A stretch of 61,270 bases of DNA. Origin: Adlercreutzia sp. ZJ304. Lineage in GTDB: Bacteria; Actinomycetota; Coriobacteriia; Coriobacteriales; Eggerthellaceae. The first letter of the stretch is position 1; each line of letters starts with the position of its first letter. The notes beneath the pieces are model-generated. The model was not told the DNA's origin and did no database searches. It saw only the letters and a list, made by a program, of their open reading frames with translations. The DNA lies in assembly GCF_011039075.1 (NCBI RefSeq), contig NZ_JAAKEG010000013.1, positions 1-61,270 of the forward strand. Reading direction: 5' to 3'. Below are positions 16,850 through 24,839 of the stretch, piece after piece. Position numbers and translations under genes: made by a program.

Positions 16850-19330
16850 ATGAAGCTCATAATCACAGAAAAAAACGATGCAGCGCAACAGATTGCACGC
16901 CTGCTTTCAAATAAAGCACCGAAACAGGAAAAAGTGTACAACACTCCTGTATATCGTTTCGAATCGGGCGGAGAAGAATGCGTAACTATAGGTTTGCGCG
17001 GGCATATTCTAGAGCCCGACTTCACGCCGCAGTTGGTATACAAAAAGAAAGGCGGATGGCAGGGCATTACTGCTGAAGGCGAAGCGGTGCCCGCCGAAAT
17101 TCCCGACAGTCTTCCCAAGCCGCCATTTAAAAAGAAGAAACCGTTTTCTGTAGATGGCGTAGATCTGAAAGGCTGGAAGATGGAGGCGTTGCCTTACTTG
17201 GCTTACGCGCCCATAGAAAAGCTGCCGAAAGAAAAAGACATAATCCGTTCGCTGAAGAATTTGGCGAAAAAGGCTGACGAGATAGTAATTGCTACCGACT
17301 TCGATCGCGAAGGCGAGCTTATTGGCTCTGATGCGCTTTATTGTTGTAGAGAAGTTAATAAGACATCTCCTGCGCTGCGCGCTAGGTATTCGTCGTTTAC
17401 ACGTCCTGAAATAGAGGGCGCTTTTTCAAATTTGGTAGACATAGATACCGCTCTTGCCGATGCTGGGGCAACGCGGCAAGATATCGATCTTATTTGGGGT
17501 GCTGCGCTTACTCGCTATTTAACTATAGTGAAATTTGCGGGTTACGGAAATGTGCGCTCGTCTGGGCGCGTGCAAACGCCTACACTGGCGCTTATTGTTG
17601 CGCGCGAGAAAGAGCGCATGGCTTTTGTTCCGGAAGACTACTGGGTAATTAAGGGCTTTTTCGATGCTACGGCGCAAACAGGACCAACCGATGCGCAAGA
17701 CGAATTTGAAGCACCGCATGCCATAGCCCGCTTCAAAAACGAAGAAGAAGCCAATGCGGTAATGGCTGCAGTAGATGGCGCTAAAAGTGCCATTGTTAGC
17801 AACGTCGAGAAGAAAAAACGCACGCAGGCTGCACCGGCACCGTTTAACACCACGTCGTTAATGGCTGCCGCTGCAAGTGAGGGAATATCACCCGCGCGCA
17901 CGATGCGTATGGCAGAAAGCCTATATATGGATGGCTATATTTCGTATCCTCGCGTCGATAATACGGTGTATCCATCTACATTAGACCTTACAGAAGTAGT
18001 GCAGGCGCTGCAGAAGAACCCGGCATATGCGCCGTATTGTAAGAAGTTGCTGGCAAAGGGTAAGCTTGTCGCTACGCGCGGCAAGAAAGAAACTACAGAC
18101 CATCCGCCAATTTATCCTACAAAAGGAGCCACGCCAGACGATTTGAAGCCAGCCGAATACAAGCTATACAATCTAATAGCTAGGCGCTTTTTGGCTACTT
18201 TGTCCGAGGGCGCTGTTGTTGAAGGCACCAAAGTAGTGCTAGATGTGCGCAACCAGCAATTTGTCGCCAAGGGAGATGTTTTGGTGAAAGCTGGTTTTCG
18301 CGAAATATATCCGTATGGCTTGAAGAAAGACGAGCAACTTCCCGCCATGGATGCGGGGCAAACTATTGCGTTTAATGGTGCCAGCATAAAGCAAGACCAG
18401 ACAAAACCGCCAGCTAGGTATAGCCAAGGTAAGCTTATTCAGGAAATGGAAAAGCTGGGGCTAGGCACGAAATCTACCCGCCATTCAATAATAGAGCGTC
18501 TCTATAACGTGAAATATATAATGAACGACCCAATAGAGCCTTCGCAGCTAGGAATAGCGGTAATTGATGCGCTAGATCGCTTTGCGCCGCATATTACGCA
18601 TCCTGAGATGACGGCTGAACTGGAAGCCGAGATGGACCACATTGCGGAAAGCAAGCAGACAAAAGCTGAAGTGGTTATGGAGTCCCGTAATTTGCTGGCG
18701 CACGAATTAGCGGGGTTGATGCCTCATTCCGACGAGGTTGCCGAAGCGCTAAAAGATGCGGTGGCAGCCGATGCATATGTTGGGAAATGCCCCAAATGCG
18801 GAAACGATTTGCAAATAAGGGCATCCAGCAAGACCAAGAGTATGTTTATTGGTTGTGCCGGTTGGCCCGATTGCGATGTAACGTATCCGTTGCCTAAGGG
18901 CAAAATAGAATCTGTAGAGGAAGTTTGCCCTACTTGCGGTATGCCTCAGGTGAAAGTAACAGCATTTCGCTCGAAGCCGCGCATTGTGTGTATTAATCCA
19001 CAGTGTGCAACAAACCAAGAGCCAGAGCTTGTGGTGGGCAAGTGTCCGGTATGCAAGGAAAAAGGCATAGATTCAAATATGATAGCGCGGCGTAATCCAA
19101 AGACGCTTAAGCGCTCTGTTACTTGCGAAAACTTTGATGAATGCAACACGCGCTATCCGCTTCCGCAATATGGCGATCTTATGGCTACAGAAGATGTATG
19201 TGAACATTGCGCAGCGCCAATGGTTGTGGTGAAAACTGCGCGCGGTCCATGGAAGCTGTGTCCAAATTTCGATTGTCCAGCTAAAGATGAAGAAGCCGCC
19301 AAGAAACCTACGCGCAAAACCAAGAAATAG
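16850..19330 (+). CDS. topA: DNA topoisomerase I, archaeal-type, with C-terminal zinc ribbons
   Basis: This 826-aa type IA topoisomerase starts with the TOPRIM domain (LIITEKND). It has the acidic motif ATDFDREGELIG and the catalytic YISYPRVDNTVYP, with Tyr at about residue 366. Several features match archaeal topoisomerase I better than the bacterial form, which typically has YMRTDS: the ITEKND start, CVTIGLRGHILEPDF, WGAALTRYL, APFNTTSL and YPRVDNTVYP. The last 180 residues hold four CxxC zinc-ribbon units (KCPKCG, VCPTCG, KCPVCK, VCEHCA). It relaxes negative supercoils. ATG 16850 follows an AAGGA site. Confidence 0.93.
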   Translation: MKLIITEKNDAAQQIARLLSNKAPKQEKVYNTPVYRFESGGEECVTIGLRGHILEPDFTPQLVYKKKGGWQGITAEGEAVPAEIPDSLPKPPFKKKKPFSVDGVDLKGWKMEALPYLAYAPIEKLPKEKDIIRSLKNLAKKADEIVIATDFDREGELIGSDALYCCREVNKTSPALRARYSSFTRPEIEGAFSNLVDIDTALADAGATRQDIDLIWGAALTRYLTIVKFAGYGNVRSSGRVQTPTLALIVAREKERMAFVPEDYWVIKGFFDATAQTGPTDAQDEFEAPHAIARFKNEEEANAVMAAVDGAKSAIVSNVEKKKRTQAAPAPFNTTSLMAAAASEGISPARTMRMAESLYMDGYISYPRVDNTVYPSTLDLTEVVQALQKNPAYAPYCKKLLAKGKLVATRGKKETTDHPPIYPTKGATPDDLKPAEYKLYNLIARRFLATLSEGAVVEGTKVVLDVRNQQFVAKGDVLVKAGFREIYPYGLKKDEQLPAMDAGQTIAFNGASIKQDQTKPPARYSQGKLIQEMEKLGLGTKSTRHSIIERLYNVKYIMNDPIEPSQLGIAVIDALDRFAPHITHPEMTAELEAEMDHIAESKQTKAEVVMESRNLLAHELAGLMPHSDEVAEALKDAVAADAYVGKCPKCGNDLQIRASSKTKSMFIGCAGWPDCDVTYPLPKGKIESVEEVCPTCGMPQVKVTAFRSKPRIVCINPQCATNQEPELVVGKCPVCKEKGIDSNMIARRNPKTLKRSVTCENFDECNTRYPLPQYGDLMATEDVCEHCAAPMVVVKTARGPWKLCPNFDCPAKDEEAAKKPTRKTKK

Positions 19331-19434
19331 AAACAGATATAAATGCAGTCTTGTCTTTCTATTTATTGAACGCCATATGCATGGCGAATGAAGCAGGAAT
19401 TTCTTGGTGTATATTTTCGTGCTTGGCATAATAT

Positions 19435-19450
19435 GTAAATGTGCATTTAC
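19435..19450. promoter_or_regulatory. Operator-like palindrome GTAAATGTGCATTTAC
   Basis: Perfect 7-bp arms surround a central TG. A related copy, GTGAATGTGCATCTTT (12 of 16 identical), lies at 19563-19578 just downstream of the -10 box of the secreted-protein promoter. Two similar sites flanking a promoter suggest a dedicated repressor. Confidence 0.45.
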
Positions 19451-19521
19451 ACTGGGATGTGTTGTTCAGGCTGCTAAATAGTGGCTCGGGAACCGCAAAC
19501 CACAATATTTGGAAATCTCGG

Positions 19522-19551
19522 TTGACAAAAGCGCGCGCTGGGGTTTAGAGT
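19522..19551 (+). promoter_or_regulatory. Promoter of the secreted SPKTG-tail protein
   Basis: TTGACA (19522-19527) is followed after 18 bases by TAGAGT (19546-19551). The predicted start of transcription is around 19558, immediately before the second operator-like copy at 19563-19578. Confidence 0.6.
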
Positions 19552-19611
19552 CTTAGCTGCATGTGAATGTGCATCTTTCAAAAAATGTAAATCTAATGAA
19601 AGGTATGAGGG

Positions 19612-20241
19612 ATGAAAAAGAAGATAACAGCTTCTGTTGTCGCCTTTGCTCTTGCTCTGGCTGTGCCTACTGCAGCATTTGCTTCTGAGAGCGTTACAGC
19701 CAAAGCGGTAGACGGCAAGGCTTCTATTGAGCTTAAAGATGATGCCACCACGAAGGGTCTAGAGATAACAAATGTCAAGGGTGACATTTCAGTAAAGACT
19801 TATAATTATGAATATGATGGTCAAATTGGTAGTGATTATCAAGCCGCAGCTAGTGATGTATTACAAGCTGTTCTTGACAAAGATAAGAACAACACCACTA
19901 TTAAAGCAGCTTATAACGATTATACACGCCAGTGCGAGAAGATTGTAAAAGATGGCGGCGACTGCATTTCTGCTTTTGTGATTAATGGTGAAGTTGAGAA
20001 GGGCAAGACTGCTACCGTTAGCGTTTATCTAGACGAATACTATGGTGGCAAGACCGTTACTTATGTAATCCTGCATGAGGATGGCAAAATCCAGAAGAAG
20101 ACCGTTAAGGTCAATGCGGATGGCACCGTTAACATTAACGTAACTCAGTTCTCTGCATTCTCGTTCTTCCTGACCGAGGGTCTAGAGGGCTATGAGGCAG
20201 TGCCGCAGGATGGCGCTGTTTCTCCGAAGACAGGTTGCTAA
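19612..20241 (+). CDS. Secreted protein with terminal SPKTGC motif
   Basis: The 209-aa protein has a typical Sec signal peptide (KKKITASVVAFALALAVPT, with cleavage likely after AFA at about residue 24). The exported domain is rich in Lys, Asp, Thr and Val and contains two cysteines (about 121 and 131, in RQCEKIVKDGGDC). It ends SPKTGC followed by the stop. SPKTG resembles an LPxTG-class sortase motif, but no hydrophobic helix or positive tail follows, so it would be a tail-less signal. It has its own promoter, a GGTATGAGG ribosome region and a strong terminator, and lies just before a class B sortase gene. Function unknown. Confidence 0.75.
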   Translation: MKKKITASVVAFALALAVPTAAFASESVTAKAVDGKASIELKDDATTKGLEITNVKGDISVKTYNYEYDGQIGSDYQAAASDVLQAVLDKDKNNTTIKAAYNDYTRQCEKIVKDGGDCISAFVINGEVEKGKTATVSVYLDEYYGGKTVTYVILHEDGKIQKKTVKVNADGTVNINVTQFSAFSFFLTEGLEGYEAVPQDGAVSPKTGC

Positions 20242-20295
20242 TTTAAGTTTTAATAAGTTAGAAAGATGCATGATTTCGCGATTTCATGTGGAGAA

Positions 20296-20321
20296 GGGGT
20301 TGAGTTGGTCAGCCCCTTTTT
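20296..20321 (+). terminator. Intrinsic terminator after the secreted-protein gene
   Basis: GGGGTTGA pairs with TCAGCCCC (8 bp, one wobble) around a 5-base loop, followed by five T residues. Confidence 0.85.
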
Positions 20322-20353
20322 CATTATGAATTTTTTGCATCGTCTAAGCCACC

Positions 20354-20413
20354 AGATGTTATATGCGCAATTCATTCATTAATATGAACGCATGAATAGC
20401 ACATATAACATCT
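20354..20413. repeat. Perfect 12-bp inverted repeat with nested stem upstream of srtB
   Basis: AGATGTTATATG (20354-20365) and CATATAACATCT (20402-20413) are exact inverted copies 36 bases apart. A second pair, ATTCAT/ATGAAT (20370-20375, 20392-20397), is nested inside. It could be a leader structure, an operator pair or a miniature element. It ends 34 bases before the sortase start. Confidence 0.6.
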
Positions 20414-20447
20414 TAGTAAGGCATGTTTAGAGCAGGAAGGCGAGGAA

Positions 20448-21293
20448 ATGTCAGCTTTATCTAAGGCAAATATAAAATTAAAATTACTTATAGGAGCAGT
20501 TATTGCACTGTTGTGCGCTTTGTCGATTGCCTTTTTATCGGGTTGTGCGGGGCAGGCTAGCGAATCTGATTCTACAAATATCGATGGCGGCGCGCAGGAA
20601 TCCGAATTTGATGCGGGAATAGAAAACCCGGTAAATTGGAACGAATGGCTAAACCGTAACGACAATATATATGCATGGATAGTTGTTGATGATACAAATG
20701 TGAACCTGCCTATCCTACAACATCCTTCTCAAGATAATTTCTATTTGAAGATGAATGTTGATGGTTCGTCCGACAGACTTGGCGCTCTGTATTCACAGGG
20801 TAAATTTAACTCTAAAGATTTAACTCAAGACCCTGTAACAGTTGTGTATGGACACACTTTTACCGATAACGAAGAAATGTTTACCACTCTGCATAAATTT
20901 GAGGATGCAAAATTCTTTGAAGAGCATCCAACATTTTATGTATACACTCCAACGCAGCGCTATACCTACGAGGTAGTGTCGGCTTTTGAAAACGATAATA
21001 AGCATATCCTTATGAAATACGATATGTCTAACATTGCGCAGCGTACTGATTTCTTTAATAAGGTTCAAAACCCCGATTCTATGAATAAGCAGGTGCGTAC
21101 TCTAGAGACTCCGCTCGATCCAGAGAAAGATAAATTGCTCGTTCTTAGTACCTGCACACAACCTGCTAACGATAATGCACGTTATTTAGTAACTGCAGTT
21201 CTTCGCAATGTTGAAGACACTAATACTCAAGAGATTAATATAGAAGAGCCTGAAGTTATAGAGGAAGAAACTTTACGCGAAGCAAATGCCTAA
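20448..21293 (+). CDS. srtB: Class B sortase
   Basis: The mature domain has the sortase catalytic triad: His136 (VVYGHTF), Cys236 (LSTCT) and Arg245 (ARYLVTA). The layout WNEWLNRNDNIYAWIVVDDTNVNLPI plus the long helix-containing insert is that of class B enzymes. These cleave a sorting signal and join the protein to peptidoglycan or pilins outside the membrane. The N-terminal hydrophobic segment ends in a lipobox-like FLSGCAG (Cys33), so it may be lipid-anchored, which is unusual for sortases. It follows the SPKTG-tail protein gene and overlaps the second LCP gene by 8 bases, suggesting coupled translation. Confidence 0.9.
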   Translation: MSALSKANIKLKLLIGAVIALLCALSIAFLSGCAGQASESDSTNIDGGAQESEFDAGIENPVNWNEWLNRNDNIYAWIVVDDTNVNLPILQHPSQDNFYLKMNVDGSSDRLGALYSQGKFNSKDLTQDPVTVVYGHTFTDNEEMFTTLHKFEDAKFFEEHPTFYVYTPTQRYTYEVVSAFENDNKHILMKYDMSNIAQRTDFFNKVQNPDSMNKQVRTLETPLDPEKDKLLVLSTCTQPANDNARYLVTAVLRNVEDTNTQEINIEEPEVIEEETLREANA

Positions 21294-22929
21294 AGCTAAC
21301 GGAAATAATAAGAGTAATAAGTCGCTGACTAGCCGTCGCAAAGAGGAAGCTATAGCGAAAGCATGGGAACGCGCTAAGGCTGATTCTTTGAAGTTCGACA
21401 AAATGGGTATAGAGAGTACCTCTATACCCAAAGAGTCGCCAAAAAAGGCAGTTAATAAGCCAGCGCCTGCTGTTCATGCCAAAAAGCAGAGGTCTGTGTC
21501 ACAAAAACCTGCAGAGCATAAACAAAAGTCTAATTCTGAGCAGAAGTCAAAGAATACCAATAAAGCAGCTTCTGTTAAGAGCGATAAGGTTGTAAAAGCT
21601 TCTGCTAAAACTGCGGGCATAGAGGAATTTCATCCGTACAAGCCTAATCCGGCTCCAAAAAATAAAAAAGTTGCAGATAAAACTAAAGCAATAAAGCCTG
21701 TTCAAGATATCAAGCCTAACAAAAATCTCAAGGAGCCAAAATCCGATTCTACGGCTGTTTTGCCTGTAATGGCTACAAAGCCTAAGAGCACCAATAAAGC
21801 ATCGAATTCTAAGGCTGTTAATTCTAAGGTTTCACAAAAAGCTAAAAAGCCCAAGAAGAAGCGCTCTAAGAAACGCATAGCGGCTGTAATTGCAGCATGT
21901 TTTTGTGGCATTTTGCTCTGCGGTGTAGGTGCTGTAGCTTTGGCACTTAATATGGGTAAATCTAATCTTGTTGAGCAGGGCAATGTAGACGTTAATGAAA
22001 ATGCCGTATCGTATGATAACGGTCAGACCGTTGAATATAACGGTGTAACGTACAAGCGTAAAAATGATATGACATCCATTTTGTTGCTCGGGCACGATGG
22101 GCGCGATGGCAAGAATCTAAATGGACAAACCGACCTTATTATGGTGCTTGCTATTGACACTAATTCTGGCAAGATGGACTTAATTTCAGTTCCGCGTGAC
22201 ACTATGGTAGATGTTCGTCGAAATTTTAATAAGAGCGACGAATATGCTGATACGCAGAGAATGCAGATAGCTACTGCATTTGCTTACGGGTCAGACTTTG
22301 AACATTCAGCAGAGAATGTGTGCAATACAGTTTCTAGTCTTATCTACAACATTCCTATGTCTTATTACTATGTTTTGAACGTTAATGGCGTGGCTCCTCT
22401 TACAGATGCGGTAGGTGGTGTGGAAGTTCAAGCTTTAATGGACGTTCCGCCTGCTGGTATAAAAGAAGGGCAGACATACAATCTTACTGGCAAGAAGGCA
22501 TACTATTACGTTCAGTATAGAAATACCGGCATTAGCAACTCTGCTGTAGGTAGGCTTGATAGGCAAAAGCAATTCTTAAACGCTTATGCCAAGAAAGCAT
22601 TTGATCAGGCTAAGGGAAATGTTGGTGTTTTGGTTGATGTATTCAATACTGTGTCTGAGTATTCAACAACCAACATAGGTATACCTGAATTTACTTATTT
22701 GGCTTCTACATTCCTTAATCATGGTATAGACGATTTTGAAATAACCACATTAGAGGGTGAGCGTAGCTACAACAGCTCAACCGGATATGAAGAGGTGGAA
22801 CTCAATCGCGACTCCGTATATCAAACGGTCTTAGATGTATATTACGAGCCGCTAGAGGAAGCTCAGAAATCCGAAGCAGAAGCTGAAGCCAACAAAAGCA
22901 TCGACCACGTAAGCGACACTTCGTTTTAA
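21286..22929 (+). CDS. LCP family protein with long basic cytoplasmic tail
   Basis: The 547-aa protein has a Lys/Ser/Ala-rich cytoplasmic region of about 200 residues. One membrane helix follows (about 204-226, IAAVIAACFCGILLCGVGAV), then an LCP domain with SILLLGHDGRDG, NGQTDLIMVLAID, ISVPRDTMVDVRR and VGRLDRQKQFLNAY. It is expected to transfer wall polymers or glycans to peptidoglycan or to proteins. Actinobacterial LCP proteins can glycosylate sortase-assembled proteins, and the gene overlap with the class B sortase makes a joint role plausible (inference). The lysine-rich tail is low complexity and much longer than in the LCP protein at 12347. Confidence 0.88.
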   Translation: MPKANGNNKSNKSLTSRRKEEAIAKAWERAKADSLKFDKMGIESTSIPKESPKKAVNKPAPAVHAKKQRSVSQKPAEHKQKSNSEQKSKNTNKAASVKSDKVVKASAKTAGIEEFHPYKPNPAPKNKKVADKTKAIKPVQDIKPNKNLKEPKSDSTAVLPVMATKPKSTNKASNSKAVNSKVSQKAKKPKKKRSKKRIAAVIAACFCGILLCGVGAVALALNMGKSNLVEQGNVDVNENAVSYDNGQTVEYNGVTYKRKNDMTSILLLGHDGRDGKNLNGQTDLIMVLAIDTNSGKMDLISVPRDTMVDVRRNFNKSDEYADTQRMQIATAFAYGSDFEHSAENVCNTVSSLIYNIPMSYYYVLNVNGVAPLTDAVGGVEVQALMDVPPAGIKEGQTYNLTGKKAYYYVQYRNTGISNSAVGRLDRQKQFLNAYAKKAFDQAKGNVGVLVDVFNTVSEYSTTNIGIPEFTYLASTFLNHGIDDFEITTLEGERSYNSSTGYEEVELNRDSVYQTVLDVYYEPLEEAQKSEAEAEANKSIDHVSDTSF

Positions 22930-23112
22930 ATCTCTGTTTTTTGTACGCCGAATGCTTATGTTTTCTGAAAGGGTTTAGGGGAAATACTAGCATCGCTCTG
23001 GGCACTTTGCGTATATCTTGTATGCAATCTTCATCCTTGTGTTAATATAGTACAGATTGTGCGCTTGTAGCCATTCATACAGTCTGAAACGTAGCCGACT
23101 AGGGAGATATAT

Positions 23113-23583
23113 ATGGACGAAACCGGAGTATTGGGTCTTCTCGAAGAACTTTCTATCCTTCTTGAAGATTCGAAGGCGGTCTTCGGGAAGAGCAATATGC
23201 GCCAAGTAGATATTACTGCGGCGTTTGAGATTATGGACGAAATTCGCGACTTATTCCCAAGCGAATTCGCTCAGGCACGTCAGATTGTGCGCGAAAGACA
23301 GGCACTTCTTGACGATGCGGAAGCTGAGGCTAACAGGCTTATAGAAGATGCACGCAGTCAGGCTATGACCATAGCTAGCGAACAAGAGATAGTACGCATT
23401 TCCCAGCAGCAAGCCGAAACCATTATGGCTGATGCCCGCGAACTAGAGCGCGAAACACGCGCCGGCGCTGAAGATTATGCAGACGAAGTTTTCAGCCACG
23501 TTGAGCAAAGTTTAGACAACGTACTTGGGCAAGTTCGCCGCGTGCGTGACAGATTGAATCAGAACAGCACAGTTCCTCGCTAA
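23113..23583 (+). CDS. SepIVA/DivIVA-like coiled-coil protein
   Basis: The 156-aa protein starts with a small hydrophobic N-terminal segment (GVLGLLEELSILL). A long Ala/Glu/Arg coiled coil follows from about residue 50 to 150 (ARQIVRERQALLDDAEAEA onward). In actinobacteria a SepIVA or DivIVA-like septation protein is encoded directly before the DUF177 gene, as here, so the neighbourhood supports the call. It probably works at the division septum or cell pole membrane. ATG 23113 follows AGGGAGAT. The stop is 2 bases before the next start. Confidence 0.7.
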   Translation: MDETGVLGLLEELSILLEDSKAVFGKSNMRQVDITAAFEIMDEIRDLFPSEFAQARQIVRERQALLDDAEAEANRLIEDARSQAMTIASEQEIVRISQQQAETIMADARELERETRAGAEDYADEVFSHVEQSLDNVLGQVRRVRDRLNQNSTVPR

Positions 23584-23585
23584 TT

Positions 23586-24119
23586 TTGAATTCTATTCCC
23601 ATTCATATTCCTAAGGATCTTTTTGAACCGGCGGCTATTCGGCACTACGAGGCTGAATTGTCGCCGTTTTGCCTATCTGTCGGTATAGATGAATATTCAT
23701 TTGACAAACCTCTGCATTGGCAGGTTGATATAACAAATACAGGTGGCGCGCTGTTGGTGGCTGGTACGGTAGAGGGCACGGCACGTGGTATATGTGCGCG
23801 CTGTTTAGAAGATGCTGTGTTTGATGTTACAGGTGAAATAGAAGGATACTTTTTAATACCCGGCGTTGAGGCTGACCTAGACGATATTGATGAAGACGAG
23901 TTTGACACATTACCTGCAGACGATGTGCTTGATATGGCACCGCTAATAGAGGCAGCGCTTATTTTAGAGATGCCTCTTGTGCCGGTGTGTACTGAAGACT
24001 GCAAAGGGCTTTGTGCAAAATGCGGCAAGAATCTAAACGAGGGTGAATGCGATTGTATCTTCGAAGACGCGCTGCCACTCAATCCGTTTGCTGCCTTGAA
24101 AGATTTCAAGTTTGAATAG
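23586..24119 (+). CDS. DUF177 (YceD family) protein
   Basis: The 177-aa protein has the YceD pattern: ICARCLEDAVFDVTGEIEGYFL in the middle and a C-terminal cysteine cluster C-x3-C-x3-C-x2-C (CTEDCKGLCAKCGKNL) that probably binds zinc. YceD proteins are linked to 23S rRNA/ribosome assembly and normally precede rpmF. Here rpmF is absent and rpmE follows after 111 bases. The start is TTG 23586, right after the upstream stop, implying translational coupling. Confidence 0.85.
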   Translation: MNSIPIHIPKDLFEPAAIRHYEAELSPFCLSVGIDEYSFDKPLHWQVDITNTGGALLVAGTVEGTARGICARCLEDAVFDVTGEIEGYFLIPGVEADLDDIDEDEFDTLPADDVLDMAPLIEAALILEMPLVPVCTEDCKGLCAKCGKNLNEGECDCIFEDALPLNPFAALKDFKFE

Positions 24120-24230
24120 TTTGCCATCAGATATGCTTTCTTATATGTGAAAACTGCAATTTGTGTGTTAAACTCTTCAAGTTTGCTTATATGCTTTGGT
24201 CGGAAACCAAGGTGCCCATAAGGAGATGAC

Positions 24231-24701
24231 ATGAGAAAAGATATCCATCCTGAATACATGGATTGCACTGTTAAGTGCAGCTGCGGTAACACTTTCACCA
24301 CGCGCAGCACCAAGCCCGAACTTCGTTTGGACATTTGTAATGTATGCCACCCGTTCTACACTGGCACTCAAAAGCTGATTGACTCTGGTGGACGTGTTCA
24401 GCGCTTTGCTGATCGCTTTGGTAATGCTACCGATTTGGTGGCGTCTCGCGAAGCTGCTCGCAAGGCAGAGCGTGCCGCTAAGGCTGCCGAGAAAGAAGCT
24501 GCTCGCAAGGCAGAGCGTGAGGCTAAGGCTAAAGTTAAGGGTGAGCGCGCTGCGAAGTATGCTGCCGAGGCTGAGAAAGCCGAAAAAGCAGCCGCAAAAG
24601 CTGAAAACAATGAAGCGCAGGCTACCGCAGAAGCTGCTCCTGCAGCTGATGAAACCGCCGCACCTGAGGCTAGTGCTGCAACAGAAGAAACTGCTGAATA
24701 G
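24231..24701 (+). CDS. rpmE: 50S ribosomal protein L31 with long Ala/Lys/Glu tail
   Basis: Residues 1-67 are a zinc-type L31: MRKDIHPEY, Cys16/Cys18 (KCSCGN) and Cys36/Cys39 ([12 protein letters not shown]). The usual protein ends near residue 70. Here about 88 further residues form an Ala/Lys/Arg/Glu helix-like tail turning to Ala/Glu/Thr at the end. A similar tail is on L21 in this window. The ribosome site AAGGAGATG precedes ATG 24231, and an intrinsic terminator follows. Confidence 0.95.
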   Translation: MRKDIHPEYMDCTVKCSCGNTFTTRSTKPELRLDICNVCHPFYTGTQKLIDSGGRVQRFADRFGNATDLVASREAARKAERAAKAAEKEAARKAEREAKAKVKGERAAKYAAEAEKAEKAAAKAENNEAQATAEAAPAADETAAPEASAATEETAE

Positions 24702-24726
24702 CTTTTTCGCGCAATTCGCATTCGAA

Positions 24727-24757
24727 ACCCGGTATCAACTTAGATGCCGGGTTTTTC
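24727..24757 (+). terminator. Intrinsic terminator after rpmE
   Basis: ACCCGGTATC pairs with GATGCCGGGT (10 bp, one wobble) around a 6-base loop, then TTTTT. It separates rpmE from glnA. Confidence 0.85.
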
Positions 24758-24839
24758 TTTTCTGCAAAGGCGATAATTAACGCAGACGAAACATGGTCGA
24801 TATAAGGTATTCTTAAAAAGTCGGTGATGGGAGTCTAGT

